Positions 49,001-60,339 of a DNA stretch of 64,000 nucleotides are shown here, one piece after another. Source of the stretch: Hibiscus mutabilis. Its lineage: Eukaryota; Streptophyta; Magnoliopsida; Malvales; Malvaceae. The notes below the pieces were generated by a model, which was not told where the DNA came from, made no database searches, and worked only from the letters and a program-made list of their open reading frames with translations. Location: positions 1,116,001 through 1,180,000 of the forward strand of contig CM033718.1 of the NCBI GenBank assembly GCA_019671005.1. The letters run 5' to 3'. Numbering within the stretch: position 1 is the first letter of the stretch; every line of letters starts with the position of its first letter. The position numbers and the translations under genes are program-made.

Positions 49001-51757
49001 GGAGTGAATTGACCAGCAAAAGTTCTAGGATGCAAGTACTCTTCCCCTAACTCGATATAGCCATCAGCTTTCAGTGGATTTGAACCAACCAAGCTGTTCC
49101 ATTTGCTTCCATTAGAAGGAACAAGAATCTTCCTTTCCGTATTCACATTCACATTACCATAGTTATCCACCAAGGGAAATTTTGGTACACAAATTATCAA
49201 CTTGTGAATTTGTTACAAATTCCTTCAAGAACGAATGATACAAGAAGTGAGCATAGGTTATGGTGAGCTTCGGTTTGCCACCAATTAGGTCAATAACAGC
49301 AGCTGCATAGTTATTAACACTTAGGGGAAAAACCTGTGCCTGGTTTTGAAGCCATTGCAAAATGGTTTTTTTCTTTAAACATGAATAGATGGCATTTTGT
49401 GTGCTTTCAGGAAGGAAAAAACGGTTTGCATCCCCACTAAATTCCCTATTCCAATCAATCAACCATGAGAGATGATGAAATTTCCTTGACCGGCATATTG
49501 TACCCAGACTACGCTGTTTGGATTCTGTGATACTGCACAAAGACACACATCCAGAATGATCGACATATTTGAGAATTGGCACATTCATGATACTGGTACA
49601 GTGGAATATGTTATTCCAATTCTCTGCAAGGAAGAGAAGAAGATCAAGATAAACACCCTCCGAAACTCCCAATACAAAATTAGAAATTTTGATGCACTTC
49701 GCATACCATACGTTGTTGACTGATCCAACTCCCAAAAAGTTTAGAATGCTGTCATACTCAATCATATCAAACGAAGAATGCACGATATATATTCCATGGG
49801 ATGAAAGATTATACAAGTCTAGCCCCTCCTTTCTTGCCTTCTCTACAATATCCCAGAAAGCAGGCATAATTCTACCAACTTCACGGGGTTTATGGAAAAA
49901 CTTCTGCCCTGTGCATGACTCATCACTTGGAAGAATATCTTCATCCACCAGTTTCGATCTTATTGTTTCCCTAACGCCATTAAAATTCTTATACATGGAA
50001 CTGTTGACAGGCAAGAAATTGAACATCCGACGCAAACTCGATACCGGAGCCTCACCTGTCATTTTGCCAATGAGATGAATGCATTGACAAAAGCAGAGGG
50101 AACACAGTCAAGAATCCCTTGGTTCCATTTGTTGTCTAACAGAATTGTTTCCCTTGATGATGATAAAACAAAATCAGCTTGAATAATGAAGGGGAAATTG
50201 GTCACCATCTCCGTTGGAAGAAACGCATAGACCCCAGGCAATTTCATCCCTCTTTGCAAACGCTCTTCAGTTGGAAAAGCCAATGTGATAACCAACTCCT
50301 CCACGTCCATTCTCCTTTCCACTTTGTTTTCTGGCCTAACAGGGAACTTCTGTTTCCAAATATGGTAGCTGCATTCCTTACCAAGTTCGTCAGAATTTTC
50401 CTCAGCGGAAAGAAGAAGAGTATAGGACTCGGCATCGATGTTCTTCCTCGTCATAAAATTAGTCTCACTTGTAATAGCTATGCCACTCACAGTATTGAGT
50501 TTGGGATCCTCATTATCTTCCCTGACAGAAAGAGGCTTGATCTTCGAGAGGTTCAATGCTTGAGAGCTGCTGTTTCACAGGCTTGAACTTGTCAGGCTTC
50601 AAGAGCAGCACAATGACCGTGGCTGGAAGCACAGAACACGATCCGTAAACCTTTCTAATGTCATCAAGTGTTGGGTTCTCAATCCACTCAGGAACTATGT
50701 AGCCAAGACCACAGTGAGGGCAAGAGGCTTCATTGAACCGTATCTGATAGCCATTGCTGAATATGTAAGGCTGAGCACTGATCAAAAATACACTTTGAAC
50801 CCAATTCCTACAAACAAAACATACTACATCTTTAAATAATAAAATTCTAAAACATTTTAGACAGGTGCAAAAGTTTATGTATGTGTGTGAGAGAGAGAGA
50901 TTATCAGGCCTTGCTAAAAGCATCAGTAATTTATTTTCATTTCACTGTTAGTTGCTCCAACAAAATGTGAATTATTCTTTGATATCAACAGTCCAATCCA
51001 GAACTACCAAATACATATTTCAAATATTGGCATTCAAGGAATTTGATTTCCCCTCTAGAACATATATATATTTTTAAATTCTAAACCAATTGTTAATTTT
51101 TAAAGTTTAAACTACGCATACATCTTTGCCATGCAAGAGTTATATAACAAATTTTGCTCTATATATGGTATGCATGGCCCTATGGAAGTGAAGGGTATTG
51201 GACAACGGATATATATATATATATAATTGAAAAGGTTAAACGAAGAATAAATAAATATGAACATGTACCTTTCTCCCCAATATAACCACGCCTCCTGTTG
51301 CCTTTCTTAGTGGAACGTCCAACACTGCAAATGGAGTCTATGTTTTTGGAAGAAAACCCCTTTTCGTTATTGAACATCAGCAAAGTCGCCGGAGCTCCGG
51401 TCGCCGTTATGTCCCGGGATGTTATAACAAACTCCAGCGATGGATCCACTGCTTCAAAATATTCATTGTCCTCTGCATTCTGTAAATATCATCACAAAAA
51501 TTCCTCCATTACCACCTAATACACATATATTTGAAACAATATCATGATTATATGAAAAATAATGAAAGAAACAGGAGAGAAAAAAAGACCTGGATAAGTT
51601 CCATGAGGAAATGAACATCTTTAGTGTAAAGCTCAGCGGACAAGTTTCGGACGCCTTGATGAAGGTCTTCGGTCAATGGGTTGGGTTTTCCTCCGATTGA
51701 GAACTTTGTTTTCCTGATAAACTCTATGTGTTCTTTAGGTGTCACCATTGCTGACAC
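46090..51757 (-). pseudogene. NO VEIN/sacsin-like GHKL ATPase gene, copy 2, multiple frameshifts
   Basis: Exons 1 (51757-51590) and 2 (51479-51269) are intact and encode a GHKL/HSP90-like ATP-binding fold: LMELIQ/NAEDNEY (N box with E, N, D), then KGFSSKNIDSICSVGRSTKK and YIGEKG. Exon 3 starts at 50807 and runs to the TAA near 46090. Lesions: one base lost in GFKSVF (about 50795); a deletion after KQQLSSI (about 50549); frame changes at about 50061, 49180, 48830, 47600 and 47175; and a TAG at 46447-46449 where copy 1 has GAG (LETSEP). Between lesions the protein is well kept over more than 1,600 codons. In Arabidopsis NO VEIN is nuclear and affects vascular and leaf patterning; what this subgroup does is not known to me. 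Copy 2 looks recently dead. Confidence 0.85.
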
Positions 51758-53143
51758 AGCTTTTTTCTTTTGCTTTTTTTTACTGTTTCCCCCCCCCCCA
51801 GAGAAAATGGAAGTTTTTTCTCCTTGAAAAAAGAGAAACTGAAAGTTAAAAGGAAGTAGAGAAGAGAGAGTGGGAGTGTGGAAAAGATGTGGAAAATTAA
51901 AAAAGTGCGCTTTCTTTGTTTCTTAGGAAACCCAAACGCTAGGGTAACTTAATAGATAAGGAATTCTTTTTTAAATATTTTTAAAATAAAATTATTAGAT
52001 ATGATGTAGTAATTGTTCATTTTATCCTTTAATTATGAAGTCAAAAATTTAATTTTCACTAATAGAATAAAATACATTTTATGATTAGCCGTTTATTTTT
52101 AGTGAGAATACTTACAGCGAGAGAATTAATCACTATTATGACAATAGATATTTTGACTTAAACCAAAAAAAATATTTTTGAAATAAAAATTCCTTTTTAA
52201 ATATTATATATATATCAAAATTAAAATAAAATAATATTGTGATTATAGTTAAAAAGAACTTTAAAGGGAAAAAAATGAAAGTGTTTTTTATAAATGTAGA
52301 ATTCATAATCTAATAAAATATAAAAAATATAGATAAACAATTTGATTTTTTATAAATATTTGCTATAATATTAAAAAATAAACAAGTAATTGTTTTTTAA
52401 GTCTTTGGTCTTCCTTTTCTACCTTCATCAAAAGGATGGAAAAAGCCAAAAAAGGACAAAATATTAATGGAAAGTCTTTTAAAAGTCGTCGTTTTACTTT
52501 CCCGGATATTTGGGTAAGCAAATCACCCAATTATTTGGCTTATTCCACAATCTCAGCACAAAACAAAATTCAAATGCAAATTTTATAAATTCAACTCCGA
52601 TAACCCCATTTATACAACTAACCATAATTAGTCCATCGAGTATTAATTTAATTCACAATTTTAAAAATCATAAGATCAAATATATTTAAACATAATATTT
52701 CGTTTGTCTTTTAAGATATTAATCAGAACAAGTACAGTGATTATGAGTTTAAATTTAACATTTACTTTAAGAATGTAAATATTTCTTTACTTAATAAAAA
52801 ATATTTTATTTTTTAAATTGAGTTATCAAATAAGATATTAAATAAATAAACTTCACAGATTTAGATCTAAATTTTAAAACGTTACCGAAAGCACGGCACG
52901 TATAATCTTAAAGAAAGTGAAAGCTCATTTGACAAATAACTTAGCATGCAAGTAATAGTTTCGGAAAGCCAGTTTTAACCTGTAATCCAGCACAAAGATT
53001 ACGAAGAAAAGTCTCATGAGCTCTGATTATATTACAATAGCTTATGTTCGAATATAATTCTCTGTGTAATTGTAGAATATTCAGATTCGCTTGGTAGGGA
53101 AAAGATTCACTAATGAAGTACAAGCGATCGGCAACTCCATTGC
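51758..53143. other. Upstream region of NO VEIN-like copy 2
   Basis: It starts with a C10 homopolymer (about 51789-51798) close to the start codon and a CT-rich leader on the minus strand. The middle is AT-rich. Bases 52465-53060 are duplicated between the two NO VEIN-like copies. A short minus-strand open frame (53123-52941) belongs to this duplicated stretch and has no recognised domain. Confidence 0.45.
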
Positions 53144-53668
53144 AGATCTGTAGCGATCTAAAAAAACGTGTTTTTATTGAAAATGATATCTTCCGTGGGA
53201 TTTTAGCAAAATCGTATTTTATTTAAAAATGGAGTCGCCACCGGCCACTCAAGGTGGACCGGACACCGTAAAAACCAGAAATTTCAAAATGTCGGGAGTC
53301 GGTTACGAATGGGGAAGGATTAGCACCCCCACATCGCCATAATTGGTACTTTAATAATTACCGATTTATTAATATTAAAATTTTCGGATTAAAGTGACAA
53401 TTAAATTAAAATTTGGTTATAAATGCGAGTAGATTTTAAAGGTCCCGTTATTCGAGAGTAAACGCCCAACCACTATCACTATGCCTGATACTGGCCCCGT
53501 TTACGCTCGGATAAAAGGGCACCGCATTGACAATTAATATATCTCGATATGCAATCTTTAAAATAAACATGGCAAACATAAATAAATACAATGCAATAAA
53601 AATATAAATAAATACTAACATAATGAAATACTACTCTAATATAAATACATAAATATTAATCTAATTTA

Positions 53669-53705
<37 letters not shown>

Positions 53706-54971
53706 GAATGCATGGTTTAAACTAATATATACAAAGCATTATAAATCTAAATATTAGAGACTAAAATGCATGAATATTTAATTACATGGCATGAATGACA
53801 AACATTATGGACTAAAATGAATCAAAACATAAAGTGTATAGGCTGAAAAGTAAACAACATAAAATAAAAGTGCAAGATAATATATTAAACATAAAAATAG
53901 TGACTGAATTGAATCGAAGCAGAAATTAAAAACTTAAAAAATGATATTAGATGCGCTGTAAATATATAAGGACTATAAGATGAATTATCCCACGACGGAA
54001 ATGAAAACGGGAAAAGGATAGGAGGACTACTCGGGTAATTAACCCATTAAACAAAAAACAGGCCTCAAAACTACGTCGTTTTGGATCTAACTTGTTTAAA
54101 ACATAAAATAAGGGTTATTTTTTTGTTATTTCGAATCAAACTAAAACAAAACCCTAAGAAACAAAAACCTAAGCTAATCTCTCATCTCCCCACTCTCGAA
54201 CGGCGGCCGTCACTAGTCAAGGGATGAAGGCCGATCACCGGCTTTGGAGCCTCACGGCGGACGGCGCAACACAGCCGGAGAGGTGAGACTCGAAACTCTT
54301 CCCCTTTTTTATTCGAAAATAAAGAAACAAAGATTTGAAACAAGAGATTTAAATCGAACAACCAAGAAATCTTTTTACCCTTATATTGATTTCGAACAAT
54401 GAACTCCCCAGATTACAAAGTTTTAGATCTCCAGAAGTCTCCTAAATTTCTCTCTTTTTTATCGAACAAAACCGCCACCAGATTTTCCTTTTGTTTCGTT
54501 TTATAATCAAATTTTTACAATAAAATACCTAACCACCCTTCTATTTTTTAATCTGCAGATGGGATGGGGTATGGGCAAAATGAGAGATAGTGATGGGAGA
54601 GCTGAATTTGGGGCGGATTCTATGGGAATGGGTATGGCAGAGGGTTCGGTTGGTGTAGAACATGGGTATGGGTGGTAGGTTTGGTTTTGTTTTATTTAGG
54701 GTTGGTAAGTTAAGGTTTCTATAATAATAATTTGGGGTTTAATTTCAGGGTTTCGGGATTCAGATGGGTTTAAAACGAACAATCGGTGATGGTGGCCGGA
54801 ATGGATGTCAGCGGCGGCAAGGGTGTATGGCGGCGGCAGATGAAGGGTTCTGGGTTGTTTTAGAATTTTAGGGTTCTTGTTATCGGGTCGGGTTTTAATA
54901 TTTGGGTCAATTATTAGGAATGGTTTGGGTTTATGGATTTGGGTTGGGTAAAAACGGGTTATCACAAGATC
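53144..54971 (+). mobile_element. Solo LTR, 1.8 kb, with 5-bp target duplication AGATC
   Basis: The LTR spans 53149-54966, starting TGTAGCGATC and ending GGTTATCACA, and is flanked by AGATC at 53144-53148 and 54967-54971. It has no internal domain and no partner in direct orientation, so it is a solo LTR left by recombination. The motif GGAGTCGCCACCGG followed by GGGAGTCGGTTACG and GATTAGCACCCCC is one I associate with long plant LTRs, probably Ty3/gypsy (knowledge-based, not verified). A related copy lies inverted at the right side of the window up to the gap. Confidence 0.85.
53669..53703. repeat. AAT trinucleotide microsatellite inside the solo LTR
   Basis: An uninterrupted (AAT)n run of about 35 bp. 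Confidence 0.85.
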
Positions 54972-55085
54972 ACCATCTTCGATAACTCGACCTTCATCCC
55001 CGCTAACAATTGCTAGACTAATTCTCACCGAATGCACCAGTAGATAAAAATTAGATTCCAACATTGGTCCGCTACCGAACATAAT

Positions 55086-55455
55086 TCAACGCCAACGACA
55101 AATGTATTTACATGCTTCGATGAATATCCGGACGAATAAGAATACAAACTGTTCTCTGTCCAGGAACGAGCCGTTCCAACGAATGTCTGATACTCTGTAA
55201 GATACTGCGACAGAAAAGGGGTACATAAAAGTCGGGGGTTGGTGATACTGAACCTGTCGTGCTACTACGTTTTGCGGAACATCGGGTTCGGGAGCAGAAA
55301 GCAAAGCTTCGACGGACAAAAGAGCCGTCTTAAGAGTATGAACACAACTGCACTGGTCCTTCAATATTTGGGCATATTCCCCCACTTGGAATGTTAATAT
55401 TCGGGTGCCTACGGTAGGTTACAGAAACATAAGGAGGAAGTTTCAAAAGTTAAAT
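55086..55455 (-). pseudogene. UBC27-like ubiquitin-conjugating enzyme (E2) fragment
   Basis: The minus-strand reading gives HPNINIPSGGIC, then after a frame change ILKDQCSCVHTLKTALLSVE and ALLSAPEPDVPQ. This is the E2 core from the HPN motif through the post-catalytic helix region. The catalytic Cys region reads GGICPNI where E2s of this group have GxICLDI, so Cys is kept. The N-terminal half is missing, and beyond about 55300 the frame drifts into unrelated sequence. It may once have continued toward a UBA domain through 55085-54972, where the solo LTR now sits, but that part is weak. UBC27 is the plant E2 with a C-terminal UBA domain; the family is likely but not certain. Confidence 0.65.
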
Positions 55456-57280
55456 CTCCAGCAGAACATAGTTGGTCGTCCGCAACGCCATGTTTATGCA
55501 TCGACCGGTCGATAATCGACTCCTGAATCAAAATGCAACTTGGGTTTGTCGGTGGGTTCGAGAGTGCGGCACCTTGCCTCTGATTCTGTCGGACTTCTTA
55601 TCGGGGGTCTTGATCTTCGTCATGTTCGGTGGTCTTGTTGACCCTGATCTTTCGTTTGTCTCCACATTTCATCGGCGTTTTCAGATCGTATGTGATGATT
55701 CGGGTTAGATCTCTTCCTACATCACTTTAAGTGTTTTCATTCTTTGCGTCGTCAGAATCGATATGTAGGCTTAAAAGCGACAGGTGACCTGGTGTCTTCC
55801 TTTCTCGTCCCTCGGCGGACCTGGCTCTCCCTCGTGTTGGGAGTTGGTGCTCTACCTTTCTTTTGTGGTGTTTTATTTTGTTGTTTTTTCTGTCTGGTTT
55901 GGTATTTTGTTTTGTTGTGTTTTCTGTCTGGTTTGATTTCTTATTTCATGTTCTCTGTTTGTGTCTTTGTTTAGTTCGTGTTGTTGCTTTCCAATTTGTA
56001 TTGTTCTCTTCTTCTCCCTTATGTTCTTTTTGTATCTATATATGTTTGTTTTTTTGTTAAATGAATGGTCGGCTTTTGTTAAAAAAATCAATGCAAATGT
56101 AAGAATGAAAACCCCAATATCGAGGATCACATAGTTTATAGGGACGAAATCAAAAACTTTGTTTAGAGGCGGGTATTAAAATTATAATATTTTTGGAGTG
56201 AAAGTTAAAAGTTTTATCTTAAATGGTATACATTAACTAATTAAATTATAAGAGGAGTCGAAAGTACAATTATTCGTTTCGAATGACTAAAAGGTTTAAA
56301 TTGAATTATATATATGAGGAGACTAAAAATGAAATTTTCGCAACATATTTTTGGATTCAAATGTAGCTTTATAAAACAAAAGGTTTAATTAACATATTGC
56401 CCCCTAAATTATACCTTTTCACCATATTAGTGTCTAAACATTTTTTTTATTAGAAGTAACGCCTAAACTTTGTTTTTTCCGCTCCTAAATTGTGCAAAAC
56501 CCCGACTTTGATTTTTAAAAAAATAGTTTGCCTTGTAAGTACTGCCATGTACAATTGAGTATGGTTTAAAGATTTAAGATGTCTTTCTAATAATTTATTA
56601 AAAATAAAGCTCACATTTTAGGAAATAATAAATATTTATTAACTTATTATGTACGTAACAGACTAACTTTTGAATAAAAAGAATTTAACATGACTCAAAA
56701 TTCATGGAGTACAACGTCGTTCTACTTTCCATGTGTTTTATTACTAGTCAATAACTAAAATTTTGTTTCATTACTTATTTCTTTTTTAGTTTTAAAAAAA
56801 CTTTACTTATTTTGAGTCTTTCCTTTCGTAAGTCTCTACTCAACTCTTATTGCACTTGTCTAAATCTATCCATGTGTACGATTGAGACCGACATTGATTA
56901 ACAATTAACTGACGAAAATTCAACATTAAAAGATAAAATTTTCAAGTACTGACTTGAAAATTAGTGTAATTTAAAAGCCCTTTGTGAATTAAACCAAACA
57001 AAAATCATACTTTACCGACCAATATGTCGTTTTTTCCAACAAAAATAAATCTTTAGGTTTCCAAAAGGGAATGATAACCATATCAGTTTTTTTAGTGTCG
57101 CTTTTTATGTCACTATAAATTATTAAATTCATAACTAAAAGTTAATGTTTACTGTTTAAAATATTTGGGGTAAGGTGTATTTTTAAATTATAAGATTTAA
57201 GTTTATAATTTAGAATTTAGTTGTCTCTGGTCGTGAAAAGACCCTTACTCATAACTAATGTTTACGGGTTTTCAGTTGCA
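55456..57280. other. Intergenic region with possible LINE 3' tail
   Basis: Bases 55470-56090 (+) are GT-rich in the second half and end TTTTGTTAAAAAAAT, which resembles the 3' UTR and short A tail of a LINE; no reverse transcriptase part is recognisable. The rest, to the CASP-like start, is AT-rich. Confidence 0.35.
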
Positions 57281-58006
57281 ATGAAACGCAGTGAAGCTAA
57301 GCTACCGGAAAACCTACATCGGAAAACAAATAAACGCACCCTTTGTGCGCAAATTGGCTTGAGAATTATGGCGATGTCGACCGCTTTCGCCGCCACATTG
57401 ATGATCGTCACCGCCAAACAAACCGTGATCGTTTTCGGCATGCAATTCGAAGCTCGATATACGTATTCTTCAGCTTTCAAGTAAGGGGGGAAAATGAACG
57501 CGTCGAAGTTTACAAAACAAAACCCAGATTTTCTAGCGCTGAATCATCTGTTTTGTATTGTTTTTTTTTTTGCCAGGTTCTTTGCGTTTGCAAATGCCTT
57601 TGCATGAGGCTTCACTTTCCTTTCCTTGATGTTCGTGTTCTTCTTCCTCCGCCATGGCTTGACTCCAAAGAGCTTCTTCCTACTGTTTCTACACGATCTG
57701 GTAACGTTTAGTTTCATGCACGTGTGTGTAACGTACTAACGTTAACAGTTTTTTTTAATCCTCTGTGTTTTTCTGACATTGCAGTTTATGATGTCGCTGA
57801 TGCTTTCCGGTGTGGCGGCGGGTACGGCAATCGGATACGTGGGCCGATATGGTAACAGCCACGCCGGTTGGATGGAAATCTGCGACCGTTTGCAGAAATA
57901 CTGCGACAGGGTGACGGCTTCTATGGCGCTGTCGTATCTGTCGGTTGTTTGTTTGCTGCTGCTTACCGTCATCTCCGCCGGCATGTCTCGACAAAACAAG
58001 GTTTAA
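57281..58006 (+). pseudogene. CASP-like protein (CASPL1F-like) with one nonsense codon
   Basis: Three exons: 57281-57480, 57577-57700 and 57785-58006 (TAA), all GT-AG, phase-consistent, 181 residues if read through. Four transmembrane segments are visible: around IMAMSTAFAATLMIVT, FFAFANAFA-GFTFLSLMFVF, MMSLMLSGVAAGTAIGYVG and ALSYLSVVCLLLLTVISAG. The conserved loop TAKQTVIVFGMQFEARYTYS and YGNSHAGWMEICDR are typical of this CASPL subgroup. CASP-like proteins are plasma-membrane proteins of the MARVEL-type fold that can organise membrane domains. TGA at 57605-57607 (codon 77) replaces a Cys expected in the second segment (ACGF), a one-base change. With everything else intact this is a young null allele, or a base error. 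Confidence 0.8.
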
Positions 58007-58680
58007 AAAGCTCTTTTTTATTTGGAGCGATGGCTGCAGTCGTTAAATTTGTTGAACTCTTTCGTTGGTAAGACGAAAGTAATAAAAAAATTAAACTTTT
58101 TTACTGCTTACATTTCCTTTCCGTTTATAGCAACGAACCCGAAAAAATGTTTACAATTGTGAAGAAAAATGAAGGTTTGATTCAATATTTAGTTTTCGGA
58201 TTTCCGCTTTTAGAACTTAAACAATCGTTTTATCTAAATAATCCAGTGCAGTCCTTGTTTTTTAACTGTTAGAAATAGAGTTAAATTTTTTTGGTTCTAG
58301 TTAAATTAGTTTCTAATAAAATGGTGATAGTTTGAAGGTTAAGATAAAATAGTAGAATGTTATTAAGAATTGTTAGATGGTAAAGTATCTAATTTGGTCT
58401 AATAGCTTGCTACTGGAAGGTATTGCTGCTGGAAAGTAATTGAAATTGTAAAAAGGTAATTTTAAAACAGTTTGAAGATTTGAAAAAAAAAACTGAAATT
58501 GTAATGGTATTGTTCTAAGAACCGAAACATGTTAGTAATTGACAGTTTTGATTTGATTGAAACATAGTTGTTGATTCATTGTGTGAAAGAGGGGTGGGAA
58601 CTGTTTTGAATTATGGGGCTGTTATTAATTAGATTGGTGAGTCCTAATATATATATTTTTTTATTTTTTTACAGCCCAAA
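58007..58680. other. Spacer between the CASP-like gene and the MULE transposase
   Basis: I see no gene. The stretch is AT-rich and contains the 3' flank of the CASP-like gene and probably the 5' part of the MULE. No terminal inverted repeat of that element was recognised. Confidence 0.35.
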
Positions 58681-60193
58681 CTTCAGAGCATTGTACTATA
58701 GTTTTTCACCATGGGGAATTTATTGTAAATCATCATACTGTTACATATAGTGGTAGGAATATATATTTTTTATATGTGTCACAATGACTCTATGTCTATG
58801 CTTGAGGTTTATGATATGGTTAAGGAGTTAGGATATAAGATGCCACAAGAGATTTATTGGCAATCACCAAGTGGTGTTTTAAGTGTCAATCCATTGAAAA
58901 TTGATTCTGATGTATTATCTATGCTTGGTAGTATGCCTAGGAACAAGTATGCACATGTTTACTTACAAGAAATTGTGGAAGAACACTTGCATGATTCAAA
59001 TGTTGAAACAATTAGGGATGCTACAATTTCTGAACATGTGGACTCTGTTAATGTAGAAACAAATATACCTACTGATGTTAAAACTGTTAGAAATATTGTT
59101 AGGAGTACTGATTTTTCTGACAGTGAGGATGAAAATACAGATTATGTTGGTTCTGAGAGTGAACAATCTGATAGCCCCTTTGAAGATAGTGACAATGATT
59201 TAGTTGATAATGACTTAGTTTGTGAGGTTCATGTGGGTGTTGGGGGGGGGTATACCTGAATTTAGGGCAGGTTTAACTGAAGATACTAATAAGGGAGAAG
59301 ATGGTGAACCTGAAACAAAATCACTACACAGTGCATGTGACTCTGAAATAGAAGTTGAAAAAAGAAGATTTCTTGAATTTAACAGTAGTGTAGACATAGA
59401 AAATTCCAAATTTAAAAAAGGTTTATTGTTTTTTGATTGGAAAGTCATCAAAGCAGCTTTGAAACAATATGCAGTGAAAAATAAGTTTAATATAAGGCTG
59501 AAAGTTAATGACTCTACAAAAATTCAAGATGTGTGCAAGGATGGGTGCCCATGGATGGTTTGGGCATCCCAAAGATAAGTCTGACAGTACATGGCAGATT
59601 AAGACATATGTTGGAGAGCATAAATGTGTTAGAGATACAATGAATAGGAATTGTACTTTCAGGTGGTTGGCTACAAAGTACCTAGAAAAATTCAGAGTTG
59701 ACCCCAACTATTCTACTGAGTCCCTAAAACATGATGTGGTGAAGGACCATGCTTCTAGTTCAAAGGTCAAAATGTATTAGGGCAAAGAAACTGGCCCTAG
59801 AGATGATTCTTGGGAACCAAGATGAACATTATGCAAGAATCTATGATTACCTTGGTGAATTGAGAGGAACAAATCCTGGGACAACAACTATTTGTCACTT
59901 AGATAATAGGTTATTTGTCAGAATGTATGTATGTTTGCAAGCTTGTAAGGATAGCTTCAGGGCAGGATGTAGGCCACTGATTTGTGTAGATGGATGTTAT
60001 TTGAAAAACCATTACCAAGGATGGCTTTTGGCAGCAGTTGGGATAGATGCAAATGACTGCACTTATCTTTTGGCTTATGCTGCTGTTGAGGGTGAAACAA
60101 GAGAGTCCTAGACCTGGTTTTTACAAATTTTGGAGACTGACTTGTGGCTCACAAACTATTTTCATTATACATTCATGTCAGATAAACAAAAGG
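58680..60193 (+). pseudogene. Mutator-like (MULE) transposase, frameshifted and truncated
   Basis: Order along the strand: an N-terminal motif (VFHHGEFIVNH, MLEVYDMVKELGYKMPQEIY); an acidic linker (DSEDENTDYVGSESEQSDSP); the zinc-binding/DNA-binding MuDR-type domain (FDWKVIKAALKQYAVKNKFN, CKDGCPWMVWAS, TYVGEHKCVRDTMNR); then the start of the MULE transposase domain with its first catalytic Asp (CVDGCYLKNHYQGWLLAAVG). Frames break at a G9 run (59242-59250), by one base at about 59573, at about 59765, and at a TAG at 60108-60110 where Trp is expected (ESWTW). It ends at a good donor (AAAAG/GTAAAT, 60193/60194); the following exon with the remaining D and E residues is missing, replaced by the inverted LTR. 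Confidence 0.85.
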
Positions 60194-60339
60194 TAAATAA
60201 TTCACTTTTTATTTTAGATATTTTCTTTCCTTGTATTTTATTACTTGGCTTATATTTCATTGTTTTTTACAAGGTCTAATTGTAATCACTCATTTTTACT
60301 TAAATGTATTACTATTGCATGTATGTTTATTATGTGAAT

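Noticed and set aside
57221..57280. In-frame upstream extension of the CASP-like frame
   Set aside because: It has no ATG before 57281, and the family begins close to that Met.
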